From positions 992,001 to 1,056,000 of the forward strand of contig NZ_CP136920.1 in NCBI RefSeq assembly GCF_033100135.1: a DNA stretch of 64,000 nt, given 5' to 3'. Position 1 is the first letter of the stretch, and each line of letters opens with the position of its first letter. The position numbers and the translations under genes are program-made. Shown piece after piece: positions 39,202 to 46,421 of the stretch. The DNA comes from Rubellicoccus peritrichatus (GTDB lineage: Bacteria; Verrucomicrobiota; Verrucomicrobiia; Opitutales; Cerasicoccaceae). Under the pieces are notes generated by a model. The model was given only the letters and a program-made list of their open reading frames with translations, ran no database searches and was not told where the DNA came from.

Positions 39202-39269
39202 TCAGAACGTTATAGCTGTCACATAGAGGTAGCGCAGCTACCGGAGTTGTGACCAGCGACTTGTTAGGC
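39202..39269 (-). repeat. attC-like recombination site
   Basis: On the minus strand: core GCCTAAC (39269-39263, perfect RYYYAAC), AAGTCGCTG, palindrome GTCACA/TGTGAC around GGTAGC-TGC-GCTACC, then GTTCTGA (39208-39202). It is 68 bp, the same length as the site at 38191 and closely similar to it. It begins 8 bp after the stop of the upstream ORF. Confidence 0.85.
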
Positions 39270-39277
39270 ATTCATTT

Positions 39278-39670
39278 CTATTTTAGCCTATTTAGTTTAC
39301 CCTTCGTTTTGTAGATGTTCTTGTAGTCCCACTGAATAGTCCTTGATTTCTTTAACCAACGTTTTAGATCTTTCACAATTATCTCTTCAACTGAAGTATA
39401 AATAATGGAAGCATCCTTAAACTTTCCAGTTCCTCGTTTCAGTTGTGTTTCCTCAAAGTCGGCTCCACTCCAGAACATAAGTCTGATACCAGCTTTCAAT
39501 CGACTATAGCCCACCGTCGGATTTTCATCTAGAAACCAAACTGGATGACGATGCCATATTTTGCTTTCTGCCTCAGTTAGATAACCGTCGATTATTGACG
39601 AGAGGAGTTCGCAAATTTCTTGATCCCCTTCACACTGAGATTGGTTAAACGTTTTTATGTCTGGATGCAT
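39278..39670 (-). CDS. DUF1801-like protein, cassette ORF 2
   Basis: This 130-residue soluble protein has text typical of the DUF1801/YdhG-like family: ESKIWHRHPVWFLDENPTVGY, then RLMFWSGADF and a C-terminal VEEIIVKDLKRWLKKS. The function of this family is not established. The ATG lies 19 bp after the core GTTAGGC of one attC-like site and the stop lies 8 bp before the core GCCTAAC of the next. It is the only cassette ORF here with a family I recognise. Confidence 0.72.
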   Translation of the reverse strand: MHPDIKTFNQSQCEGDQEICELLSSIIDGYLTEAESKIWHRHPVWFLDENPTVGYSRLKAGIRLMFWSGADFEETQLKRGTGKFKDASIIYTSVEEIIVKDLKRWLKKSRTIQWDYKNIYKTKGKLNRLK

Positions 39671-39689
39671 TGAAATAAGCCCTTTCTCT

Positions 39690-39776
39690 GCCTAACAAGT
39701 TATTAGCGCGTTTTGATTCCCAGGTGTGATGCTTTAAAATTTGTGTGAATAAAACCTATATTGTAATGTGACGCTA
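39690..39776 (-). repeat. attC-like site with one degenerate end
   Basis: On the minus strand the right core is GTTAGGC (39696-39690, perfect GTTRRRY) preceded by TAATAACTT. The left core is poor; the best candidate is GCGTCAC overlapping the upstream ORF's TAG. The space between is AT-rich. Placement between two ORFs supports the call. Confidence 0.55.
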
Positions 39777-40184
39777 TTCATTGTCTCTATCGATCGGCAC
39801 CAACGTGATTTGAAGCTCAGATGGGTCACTCTCTCCGTATTCGATTGTTCTAGTTTTGTAACCATTCGCACCGACCTGTATTTTGAATCGTCTAACGAAG
39901 ACTACGGATAATCGCACTTCTCCTTCTCCCAGAATTGTCAGTGTGTGCTTTGGTTTAATTTCATCAAAAGAATACATCGGCTCTACACCGATGAACGCTT
40001 CCTTTAATTTCTTTCCTTCTTTGTTTTTGATAATCAGTTGAATATCTCGAAGTGTCAGATCTTCAATTTCCCATTCAAGGTTCGACTTCGAAGACCACAT
40101 GAAAAAAGCTGTGATACCTAACACTAGAATAAGGATGCTGGATGTCGCCGAAGTCGTATCTGAAAGTGCTTTTCCTATCTTCAT
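39774..40184 (-). CDS. Hypothetical single-helix membrane protein, cassette ORF 1
   Basis: This 136-residue protein has one N-terminal hydrophobic helix (about residues 13-31) and a mainly beta-type extracytoplasmic part with phrases such as GEGEVRLSVVFVRRFKIQVG. No family is recognised. The ATG lies 7 bp after the core GTTGAGC of an attC-like site. It is the first cassette in reading order. Confidence 0.65.
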   Translation of the reverse strand: MKIGKALSDTTSATSSILILVLGITAFFMWSSKSNLEWEIEDLTLRDIQLIIKNKEGKKLKEAFIGVEPMYSFDEIKPKHTLTILGEGEVRLSVVFVRRFKIQVGANGYKTRTIEYGESDPSELQITLVPIDRDNE

Positions 40185-40191
40185 TTTTTCT

Positions 40192-40284
40192 GCTCAACAG
40201 TAGTTTTGGATGACGAAATCGTTGTTTAACGAATTTTCAGTATCAGATACTGAATGCTTATTCATTGCAGCAATATTGTTAGAC
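40192..40284 (-). repeat. attC-like recombination site, proximal end of array
   Basis: On the minus strand: core GTCTAAC (40284-40278, perfect RYYYAAC), AATATTGCTG, an internal palindrome TTCAGTATC/GATACTGAA, and end core GTTGAGC (40198-40192, perfect GTTRRRY). It is 93 bp, within the known attC size range. Upstream of it a stop codon (TAG) lies 5 bp before the left core, ending a 31-codon open frame without a start. Confidence 0.75.
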
Positions 40285-40719
40285 ATTGGCTACGATAAAC
40301 CTTCAGGCACACCGTAGACGAACGCTTGCTTGAAACAGGTCTGAACTATAAATGCCGAACTGGAGCGGCGAACAAAATCAGAATGCTAAGCGAGTCTTTT
40401 AGCGCACTTTGAGGCATTCGTTCCTATCAAACGGAAGCACGATCGCCTTGGATTAAGCCAGTAGAAGAGCGGATCTGCTCTCGTTTTCGTCAGTTCTAAA
40501 TTTCTTAAGACACTTAAATTCCTGATATAGAGAACTTTAAAGTTCGAAAGACTGTGTAAATGCCATTAAGAATCAATATTCTGCTTCATTTTGCTGATTT
40601 GATCGCTGATGAACTCGATTGTCCGACTTGTCTGCGTTCAAACGCACCGAATGGAGCAATTTTCAGCGAGTATCGACAAAAGCCTTGGCAACAGCTCTTA
40701 CAAAACTAGGAGTCTCTGT
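40285..40719. other. Intergenic region between cassette array and DUF481 gene
   Basis: No gene is supported in these 435 bp. On the minus strand a 31-codon frame without a start (ends FKQAFVYGVPEGLS) stops 5 bp before the attC-like site and may be the remnant of a lost cassette. A small hairpin AGAGC/GCTCT (40466-40481) and a perfect 14-bp palindrome GAACTTTAAAGTTC (40532-40545) lie upstream of the DUF481 gene and could be regulatory. No integrase gene or attI-like site was found. Confidence 0.5.
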
Positions 40720-41859
40720 ATGCTACTTGCCAAGCTCCGTAATCCTCTGACTGCAGTTTTCACTCTGCTTTTAGTTCTTTTGGCAAATGCGATCAAGGCC
40801 ACAGGTCCAGAAGTGGATTTCGGGGCAACGACGACTCCCGTCGCACCGATGCCGAGCTGGAAACCGTCACCGGAAATCGCGGACGATGATGACTGGATCG
40901 AGCTGACCTCTGGAGAATGGCTCAAAGGTGAAATCAAATACATGTATGACGAGGAGCTGGTTTTCGACAGTGATAAGCTGGGTGACTTGAGCATCGACTG
41001 GGACGACATCAAACAGATTAAGTCGCCGCGAAAGATGAGTTTTCGGCTAAACAACCGGACCACGGTCACCGGGCATGTCCATATGGAGGAAAACGGCGAA
41101 CTGGAAATCAAGGGTGTCGACGGAGAGATTTTGGCGGATGACGTAGTGTCGATGGTACCCGAGGAAAAGGGTCGCTTCAAGAATTGGACGATCTCGATCA
41201 GCATCGGGGCAGATTTTCAAACCGGTAACACGGATGAAACATCCTATAGCGCGAGCGCAAAGTTCAACCGACGCACCGCGCTGACCCGTTTCAATCTATC
41301 CTACCTTGGCAATTACAGCAAAAACGACGGGCAAGTCACAACGAGCAACCAGCGGGCCAACAGCTACTTCGACTACTTCGTCGATAAGCGCCTCTTCATT
41401 CGGCCCATCTTCGCTGAATATTATCGTGACCGCTTTCAGAATATCAACTTTCAGGGAACGCTGGGCAGTGGTATTGGTTATCAGCTCTACAAGAGTTCGA
41501 ATGTTGAGTGGGACATCGTTGCAGGCCCAGCCTATCAAGTGACACGGTTCGACACGGTTGTCGCAGGTAGCAAAAAGACGGTCCAAACCCCGGCAGGCCT
41601 CTTTGTGACGACTGTAAATTATGATATTACGGACGATCTGACCTACGATGGGAACTACCAGATCATTTTTACCAGCAAGAACTCAGGCCTGATCTCCAAC
41701 CATTTTGTCTCTACCCTAAGCTACGAGATCAACGATCTATTCGACATCAATACCTCATTGATCTGGGATCGCGTCCAGAACCCAACGGAAAAGGCAGACG
41801 GCACATTCCCCAAGAAGGATGACTTTAATCTGATCTTCGGGCTGGGTTTCAGTTATTAG
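40720..41859 (+). CDS. DUF481 outer-membrane-type protein
   Basis: This 379-residue exported protein has a signal peptide (1-27), a small beta domain (about 50-140) with GEWLKGEIKYMYDEELVFDS and a second similar strand set, and a DUF481 beta-barrel domain (about 155-379) with SIGADFQTGNTDETSYSA and a C-terminal F at FGLGFSY, as seen in salt-induced outer membrane proteins. The ATG at 40720 has AGGAG 8 bp upstream; the ATG at 40609 starts a longer frame but would bury the signal peptide. Its role is not known. Confidence 0.8.
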   Translation: MLLAKLRNPLTAVFTLLLVLLANAIKATGPEVDFGATTTPVAPMPSWKPSPEIADDDDWIELTSGEWLKGEIKYMYDEELVFDSDKLGDLSIDWDDIKQIKSPRKMSFRLNNRTTVTGHVHMEENGELEIKGVDGEILADDVVSMVPEEKGRFKNWTISISIGADFQTGNTDETSYSASAKFNRRTALTRFNLSYLGNYSKNDGQVTTSNQRANSYFDYFVDKRLFIRPIFAEYYRDRFQNINFQGTLGSGIGYQLYKSSNVEWDIVAGPAYQVTRFDTVVAGSKKTVQTPAGLFVTTVNYDITDDLTYDGNYQIIFTSKNSGLISNHFVSTLSYEINDLFDINTSLIWDRVQNPTEKADGTFPKKDDFNLIFGLGFSY

Positions 41860-41890
41860 AGCTCTGAGGCAAATTCTTATGATGAATGTC

Positions 41891-41988
41891 TTTAGCCACA
41901 AAAATGCACGAAAAGACACAAAAGCAAAGGAACCTTTGAGTTCGTTAAGCTAGTTTTTTGTGAATTCTTGTGCCTTTTGGTGGCTAAA
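41891..41988. repeat. Palindromic intergenic element, copy 2
   Basis: Terminal arms TTTAGCCACAAAAATGCACG (from 41891) and, at the right, CTTTTGGTGGCTAAA (ending 41988) are inverted copies with a few mismatches and inner GACACAAAA/TTTTTTGTG. The layout is a 98-bp imperfect palindrome with no coding sense. It closely resembles the element at 51972. Confidence 0.75.
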
Positions 41989-42038
41989 ATATGCACCTTG
42001 AGCCTTGCACAAAGCTCGGCCAAGAGAAGTTGGGTAAT

Positions 42039-42067
42039 AAAAAAAGCGGGCCGTTTCCAGCCCGCTT
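42039..42067 (-). terminator. Intrinsic terminator of the phosphofructokinase gene
   Basis: An 8-bp stem AAGCGGGC (42044-42051) and GCCCGCTT (42060-42067) is followed on the minus strand by seven Ts (As at 42039-42045). It lies 26 bp after the stop at 42094. Confidence 0.9.
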
Positions 42068-42093
42068 CAAATTGGTTGAACCGATCAGCTCGT

Positions 42094-43356
42094 TTAACCC
42101 AACTGATAAGGAGCCAGCTCCTTGGCAATCTGATTACCGCTGATCGTGACAAATTCAGGGATGCCGTTTTCGAAAGGCACTTCAACTTCGCCCTGGATGA
42201 GCGGGCTGGCATACTTATGGAACTGGAAGCTGAGACTGACACCATCTTCATTAATCCAGGTGGCAGGAAGTGGCTTCACCTGATTGGCGATTCCGCTTAG
42301 CGGCGTAAGTCCGGTTTCACAGCCGTATTGCTCGGACTCAGTGCGAACGAGTGTGACCATCTTGTCGGATTCACCGGCAATAGCAGCTTCAACTGCAGCC
42401 ACGCCGCACATGTAAGCTTCGTCGTTGTCGGCCTGAGAAGAACAATGAGCGGCAGAGCGCTGGGCAATACCGAGTTTGTTCGCACGAACGCGCACACCAC
42501 CAAGGCGCTGCTCAACCAGCTGACGGAGATATTCGGCTGCACCACCGAGAGGCGCATGCCCGAATGAGTCAGCCTGGGAGGCGGCAGCAACATAGTTACC
42601 GTCGGTGTCAACAAGACCTTCGCCAACCACAACCATGCAGTAGCGATTCTTTTTCAGGCTTTCCTGAACGAGATAGAGGAAGCGCTCAGAATCGAAAGCG
42701 ATTTCCGGCAAGAGGATGATATGTGGTGGATCTTCAGGCTGGTTGCGACGCTTGGCCATGGTGGCGCCTGCCGCGATCCAGCCGGCATTGCGGCCCATCA
42801 CTTCAACGATGGAAACGAAATCATGCTGCCCCACGGCCTCGTGGTCCAAAGCCATTTCCTTGATCGTGGTGGAAATGTATTTAACAACGCTGCCATAGCC
42901 CGGGCAATGGTCCGTCACGGGAAGGTCATTATCTACCGTCTTTGGAATACCGATAACACGCAGCTCGTAGTTGCGCTCCTGAGCGAGTTTCGAAATCTGG
43001 TCAGCAGTGTCCTGAGAATCATTTCCACCAATGTAGAAGAAATAACGAATGTTGTGGGCCTTGAAAACTTCGAGGATACGGTCAAAATCCTCGGAACGTT
43101 TGACCTTGTAGCGGCAGGTGCCGAGTGCTGCTGCCGGTGTGTAACGCAGACCGCGAATGACCTGCTGGCTTTCTTCGGCGAGGTCGACCAAATCTTCGGT
43201 CAGAATTCCCTGAATACCGTTGAGACCACCATAGATCTCTTCAATGCAGCCATGGTTAAGGGCTTCGGTGACGACCCCGGCTAGGCTGGCATTTATCACT
43301 GTCGTTGGGCCGCCGGATTGGGCGACGAGGACATTTCCGGATAATTCTTCGGACAT
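42094..43356 (-). CDS. 6-phosphofructokinase, probably PPi-dependent
   Basis: This 420-residue enzyme phosphorylates fructose 6-phosphate. It has the N-terminal SGGPTTVINASLAG, the GGNDSQDTA loop, IPKTVDNDLPVTDHCPGYGS and the substrate site VEVMGRNAGWIA. The lysine in PKTVDND and the absence of the ATP-type GGDGS are known marks of PPi-dependent PFK. With PPi the step would be reversible and could serve both glycolysis and gluconeogenesis. The ATG at 43356 starts the family match; the longer frame from 43434 does not. Confidence 0.88.
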   Translation of the reverse strand: MSEELSGNVLVAQSGGPTTVINASLAGVVTEALNHGCIEEIYGGLNGIQGILTEDLVDLAEESQQVIRGLRYTPAAALGTCRYKVKRSEDFDRILEVFKAHNIRYFFYIGGNDSQDTADQISKLAQERNYELRVIGIPKTVDNDLPVTDHCPGYGSVVKYISTTIKEMALDHEAVGQHDFVSIVEVMGRNAGWIAAGATMAKRRNQPEDPPHIILLPEIAFDSERFLYLVQESLKKNRYCMVVVGEGLVDTDGNYVAAASQADSFGHAPLGGAAEYLRQLVEQRLGGVRVRANKLGIAQRSAAHCSSQADNDEAYMCGVAAVEAAIAGESDKMVTLVRTESEQYGCETGLTPLSGIANQVKPLPATWINEDGVSLSFQFHKYASPLIQGEVEVPFENGIPEFVTISGNQIAKELAPYQLG

Positions 43357-43472
43357 AAGTATCTTGGTTCGGGATTTAAAGAAAAGCGGGCGAATTTGAA
43401 ACCACCCTTGTCTCAATGCAACTCCAAAGTCCAAAGAAGCACTCTGAAAACTGAAATACTCTGACTTCCAAC

Positions 43473-44060
43473 CTAGACTCGCTTCGCAATAAGCGACTGC
43501 CAGGAATCCATCATATCCTGGAAATAGGAGGTTTGTTCAAAAGGCCAGGCCGCATCTGGATCAATTTCCCAGTCGTCATGCTCCTGAAAATGCTCCTTCG
43601 TCCAATCAAAGTAGCCGGAATGATCCGTCCGGAAGAAAAATTGAGCTCCCTTAGGACATTTCTCAGCCAGGACTGAAAGGAAACTGCTTTGAATCATCCG
43701 ATTCTTAAAATGCCTTTTCTTGGGCCACGGATCAGGGAAAAGCATGAACACCTTGGTGATTTGCGTGCTCTCAGGAAAGACCGAGAGGAACTCAGCAGCT
43801 TCGGCCTTGAGAAAACGAACGTACGTTAGATTTCGTTTTTCCACCTTGGCGTTTGCCTTTTCAATCCGCTTCGTCACCAGATCCAGGCCCAGGCATTCCT
43901 CCTGCGGATGGGCTTCTGCATAAGCCGTGAGGTAGTGGCCATGGCCACAGCCAAACTCCAAAGTCAGCTCGTCAATCCCAGTGAGAAGTGTGTGAACTTC
44001 TTTCTCGAGTGATTCAATCCGGCGCTGGATGTGCCGTAGGTATTCCGGTTCTTCAATCAA
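43473..44060 (-). CDS. trmB: tRNA (guanine-N7)-methyltransferase
   Basis: This 195-residue SAM-dependent enzyme makes m7G46 in tRNA. It has the SAM motif LTLEFGCGHGHYLTAYA, the LGLDLVTKRI second strand, the hallmark FPDPWPKKRHFKNR, and FRTDHSGYFDW. The start overlaps the end of the histidine kinase gene by 8 bp, so it is probably co-transcribed with phoB-phoR. Confidence 0.93.
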   Translation of the reverse strand: MIEEPEYLRHIQRRIESLEKEVHTLLTGIDELTLEFGCGHGHYLTAYAEAHPQEECLGLDLVTKRIEKANAKVEKRNLTYVRFLKAEAAEFLSVFPESTQITKVFMLFPDPWPKKRHFKNRMIQSSFLSVLAEKCPKGAQFFFRTDHSGYFDWTKEHFQEHDDWEIDPDAAWPFEQTSYFQDMMDSWQSLIAKRV

Positions 44061-45378
44061 TTTCCGCGTGAGTTTCGATACTCAATTCAATTTGAGCATC
44101 ATCCTCATCGTCCATCTCTATAATTGGAAAATCAACTTCAATACGCGTCCCCTCGCCCAATTTACTGACCGCACGCACATCACCACCGTGCAGCTGAACA
44201 ATGTGTTTCACAATGCTAAGACCGAGGCCGGTGCCCCCCAGCTCACGTGAACGCCCCTTATCTACGCGGTAAAAGCGCTCGAAAATATGCTCAATATCAG
44301 AAGCTGGAATCCCGCAGCCATCGTCTTCGACTGAAATACGAACACGATCCTCAACCAGCTCAGTCGAAACAGTAATCGTAGTAAAGCCTTTGGCGTAGCG
44401 AATGGCGTTATCCAGTAGATTTTGAATCACCTGACCGACCTTAACCGGATCAACCGTGACTTCGTCCGCTCCCTCCCCTATCTTGATGGCAATGACCTCA
44501 ACCCCGTCACGCAGGCGTTGTTGGGCACTATCGGCCAAATCAGAAGCGATCTTGCCGAGCGAACAAACCTCGCGGTTGAGGTTTTCCGTGGCCCACTCCA
44601 ATCGTGAAAGAATGAGCAGATCCTCCAGCAGCAAATGAAGGCGTTGGACGTTCTTATGAATTTTTTCCAGAAAACGAAGGCGGTCGGCATCATCAAGCTG
44701 GTCATAATCCTCCAGCAAGGTATCAGAATAGCCTTTGATAATTGTAACAGGAGTTCTTAATTCGTGAGAAACATTGGCAACGAATTCCTTGCGGACATTC
44801 TCAAGTCGCTTAAGATTGGTCACGTCATGAAGCACAAAGAGCGTCAAGTCTCGCGAGTCGTCTCCCGACTCAGGAATGCGCGCCCCGGCAACCTCGAGGA
44901 AAAGAGTCTGATGCCCACTCATCATCTCGATTTCACCACGACCCGGAGTTTTTCCGTAACGGATCTTGCGCATGAATTCGAGGAAACGAGCACTCTGAAT
45001 GACGCTTTCGATCTTTTGCCCCTCCAGCGTCCCACTGATTCCAAACAGTTTACAGGCTGCCGGATTGGCCAGATAGAGCCGCCCGGAATTATCAACGACA
45101 AAGACCGCCTCGGTCAAATTACCAAGCGTTACATCAAGCTGACGGAGATAGCTGCGCTCCTGCCGGGTAGACTTTTCCCGGTCAGCAGAGAGGTTATTGA
45201 AAAGCCGTCCCAGCTTTTCAATGTGGTACTTTCGCCCCCAGGCTCCTTCTATATCAAACAGGAAAGGCTTCCCGCGCTCGACAGCATTGGCCAATCGCCC
45301 AAGCACATTACGCAACTGGACTAAACGTATCGCCATGTAAATGACGATGACAGACAAAAGGCCTAAGAGAATCCACAT
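44053..45378 (-). CDS. PhoR-like sensor histidine kinase
   Basis: This 441-residue kinase has one N-terminal helix (1-18), a PAS domain (about 85-190, GNLTEAVFVVDNSGRLYLANP), a dimerisation/phospho-acceptor box FVANVSHELRTPVTIIKGYSD near residue 200, and a complete ATPase domain (NLLDNAIRYAKG, DDGCGIPASD, GGTGLGLSIVKHI). This is the PhoR layout. It is 20 bp downstream of the regulator gene. It probably senses phosphate status through the Pst-PhoU system at 14-20 kb, but other signals are possible. Confidence 0.85.
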   Translation of the reverse strand: MWILLGLLSVIVIYMAIRLVQLRNVLGRLANAVERGKPFLFDIEGAWGRKYHIEKLGRLFNNLSADREKSTRQERSYLRQLDVTLGNLTEAVFVVDNSGRLYLANPAACKLFGISGTLEGQKIESVIQSARFLEFMRKIRYGKTPGRGEIEMMSGHQTLFLEVAGARIPESGDDSRDLTLFVLHDVTNLKRLENVRKEFVANVSHELRTPVTIIKGYSDTLLEDYDQLDDADRLRFLEKIHKNVQRLHLLLEDLLILSRLEWATENLNREVCSLGKIASDLADSAQQRLRDGVEVIAIKIGEGADEVTVDPVKVGQVIQNLLDNAIRYAKGFTTITVSTELVEDRVRISVEDDGCGIPASDIEHIFERFYRVDKGRSRELGGTGLGLSIVKHIVQLHGGDVRAVSKLGEGTRIEVDFPIIEMDDEDDAQIELSIETHAEID

Positions 45379-45398
45379 GGTGAGAACACCTTAGGGAA

Positions 45399-46109
45399 TC
45401 AACCGTCATCAACAACCCGGTAACCGACACCGCGTACCGTCTGAATAATGTTCGCGTCATGTCCGAGTTTCTCACGTAAACGACGAATATGCGTATCAAC
45501 AGTCCGTGTTTCGATGTCAGCTTCGTAGTTCCAGACATTAACGAGGAGATTCTCGCGGCTCTGCACCCTGCCCTTACGCTCAATCAAAAGACGCAGGAGC
45601 TTGAATTCAGTCGCGGTCAGATCGATCTCATTGCCAGCAACCGTAATCCGGTGCTTTTCAATATCGACGACCACACGGCCAATGACCAGTGACTTCGCTG
45701 GACCGGCATCATCGCGATTGGCCAAGCGCTTGAAGAGTGCCTGAATGCGAAGAAGCAACTCACGAGAGTCAAATGGCTTGCTAATGTAGTCATCAGCACC
45801 CGTTTCAAAGCCTTTCACCCGATCCTCAGCCTCACCGCGCGCGGTCAGGAAAATAACTGGAACGTTTCGCATCACAGGATCAGCCCGAAGCATTCGACAA
45901 ATCTGAATCCCGTTCAGCTCCGGCATCATGATATCCAGCACGACCAGATCAGGATGAAACTGGCGTGCTTCACCCATAATCAACAGGGGATCATTAATTA
46001 CCGAAACAGAATAGCCTTCTTGGCGGAGCTTGTAATCAAGCAATTCTGTGACGTCTGGCTCATCATCAACTACCAGAACCTTTTTTTCCATTTGGGCTGT
46101 CATTAGCAT
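45399..46109 (-). CDS. PhoB-like response regulator (OmpR family)
   Basis: This 236-residue protein has a receiver domain (about 8-125; DDE pair, phospho-acceptor Asp59 in VVLDIMMPELNG, FLTARGEAEDR, SKPFDSREL) and a winged-helix DNA-binding domain (about 140-235; LTATEFKLLRLLIE, TVDTHIRRLREKLG, TVRGVGYRV). It forms a pair with the kinase encoded next, likely controlling phosphate genes such as pst. The ATG at 46109 or 46103 may be used. Confidence 0.87.
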   Translation of the reverse strand: MLMTAQMEKKVLVVDDEPDVTELLDYKLRQEGYSVSVINDPLLIMGEARQFHPDLVVLDIMMPELNGIQICRMLRADPVMRNVPVIFLTARGEAEDRVKGFETGADDYISKPFDSRELLLRIQALFKRLANRDDAGPAKSLVIGRVVVDIEKHRITVAGNEIDLTATEFKLLRLLIERKGRVQSRENLLVNVWNYEADIETRTVDTHIRRLREKLGHDANIIQTVRGVGYRVVDDG

Positions 46110-46421
46110 TGCAAGTAAGAAAGTTGACTCTCCAAGCCTCTGTTGCCAATCAAGAAAAGCATGCTAATTTACATAACTGTGAAATAGAGAATTAGCAAGA
46201 AAATCACGCATATCGCTGAATACCAATGCCTTACACAACATAGACTTTTGAATGTGACGGTGCCGTTGCGAAATTGTAACAGCCGGTAATTACCCTGATT
46301 CATTCCATTACCTAAGATATCTACATCTTGAATTGAATGCAAAGCAGCAATCAATCGTGGTCGGCACCTGAACACAGTCAAGATGTAGGTGCTTTATGCA
46401 ACCAATCTGAAAACAGTCAAC
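46110..46421. other. Intergenic region between mnmG and the phoB-like gene
   Basis: This 312-bp stretch should contain the promoter of the phoB-phoR-trmB operon. A 70-codon minus-strand frame (46169-46381) has no family signature or ribosome site and its C-terminus is a run of hydrophobic residues; I do not call it. No RNA gene or clear hairpin with a T-run was seen. Confidence 0.45.

Noticed and set aside
37600-40700. Integron integrase (intI) or phage integrase near the cassette array
   Set aside because: No tyrosine recombinase motifs were found in any frame near the array or elsewhere in the window.
46169-46381. 70-codon minus-strand ORF between mnmG and the phoB-like gene
   Set aside because: No family text, no ribosome site, odd composition with a hydrophobic tail; it probably overlaps the promoter of the phoB operon.
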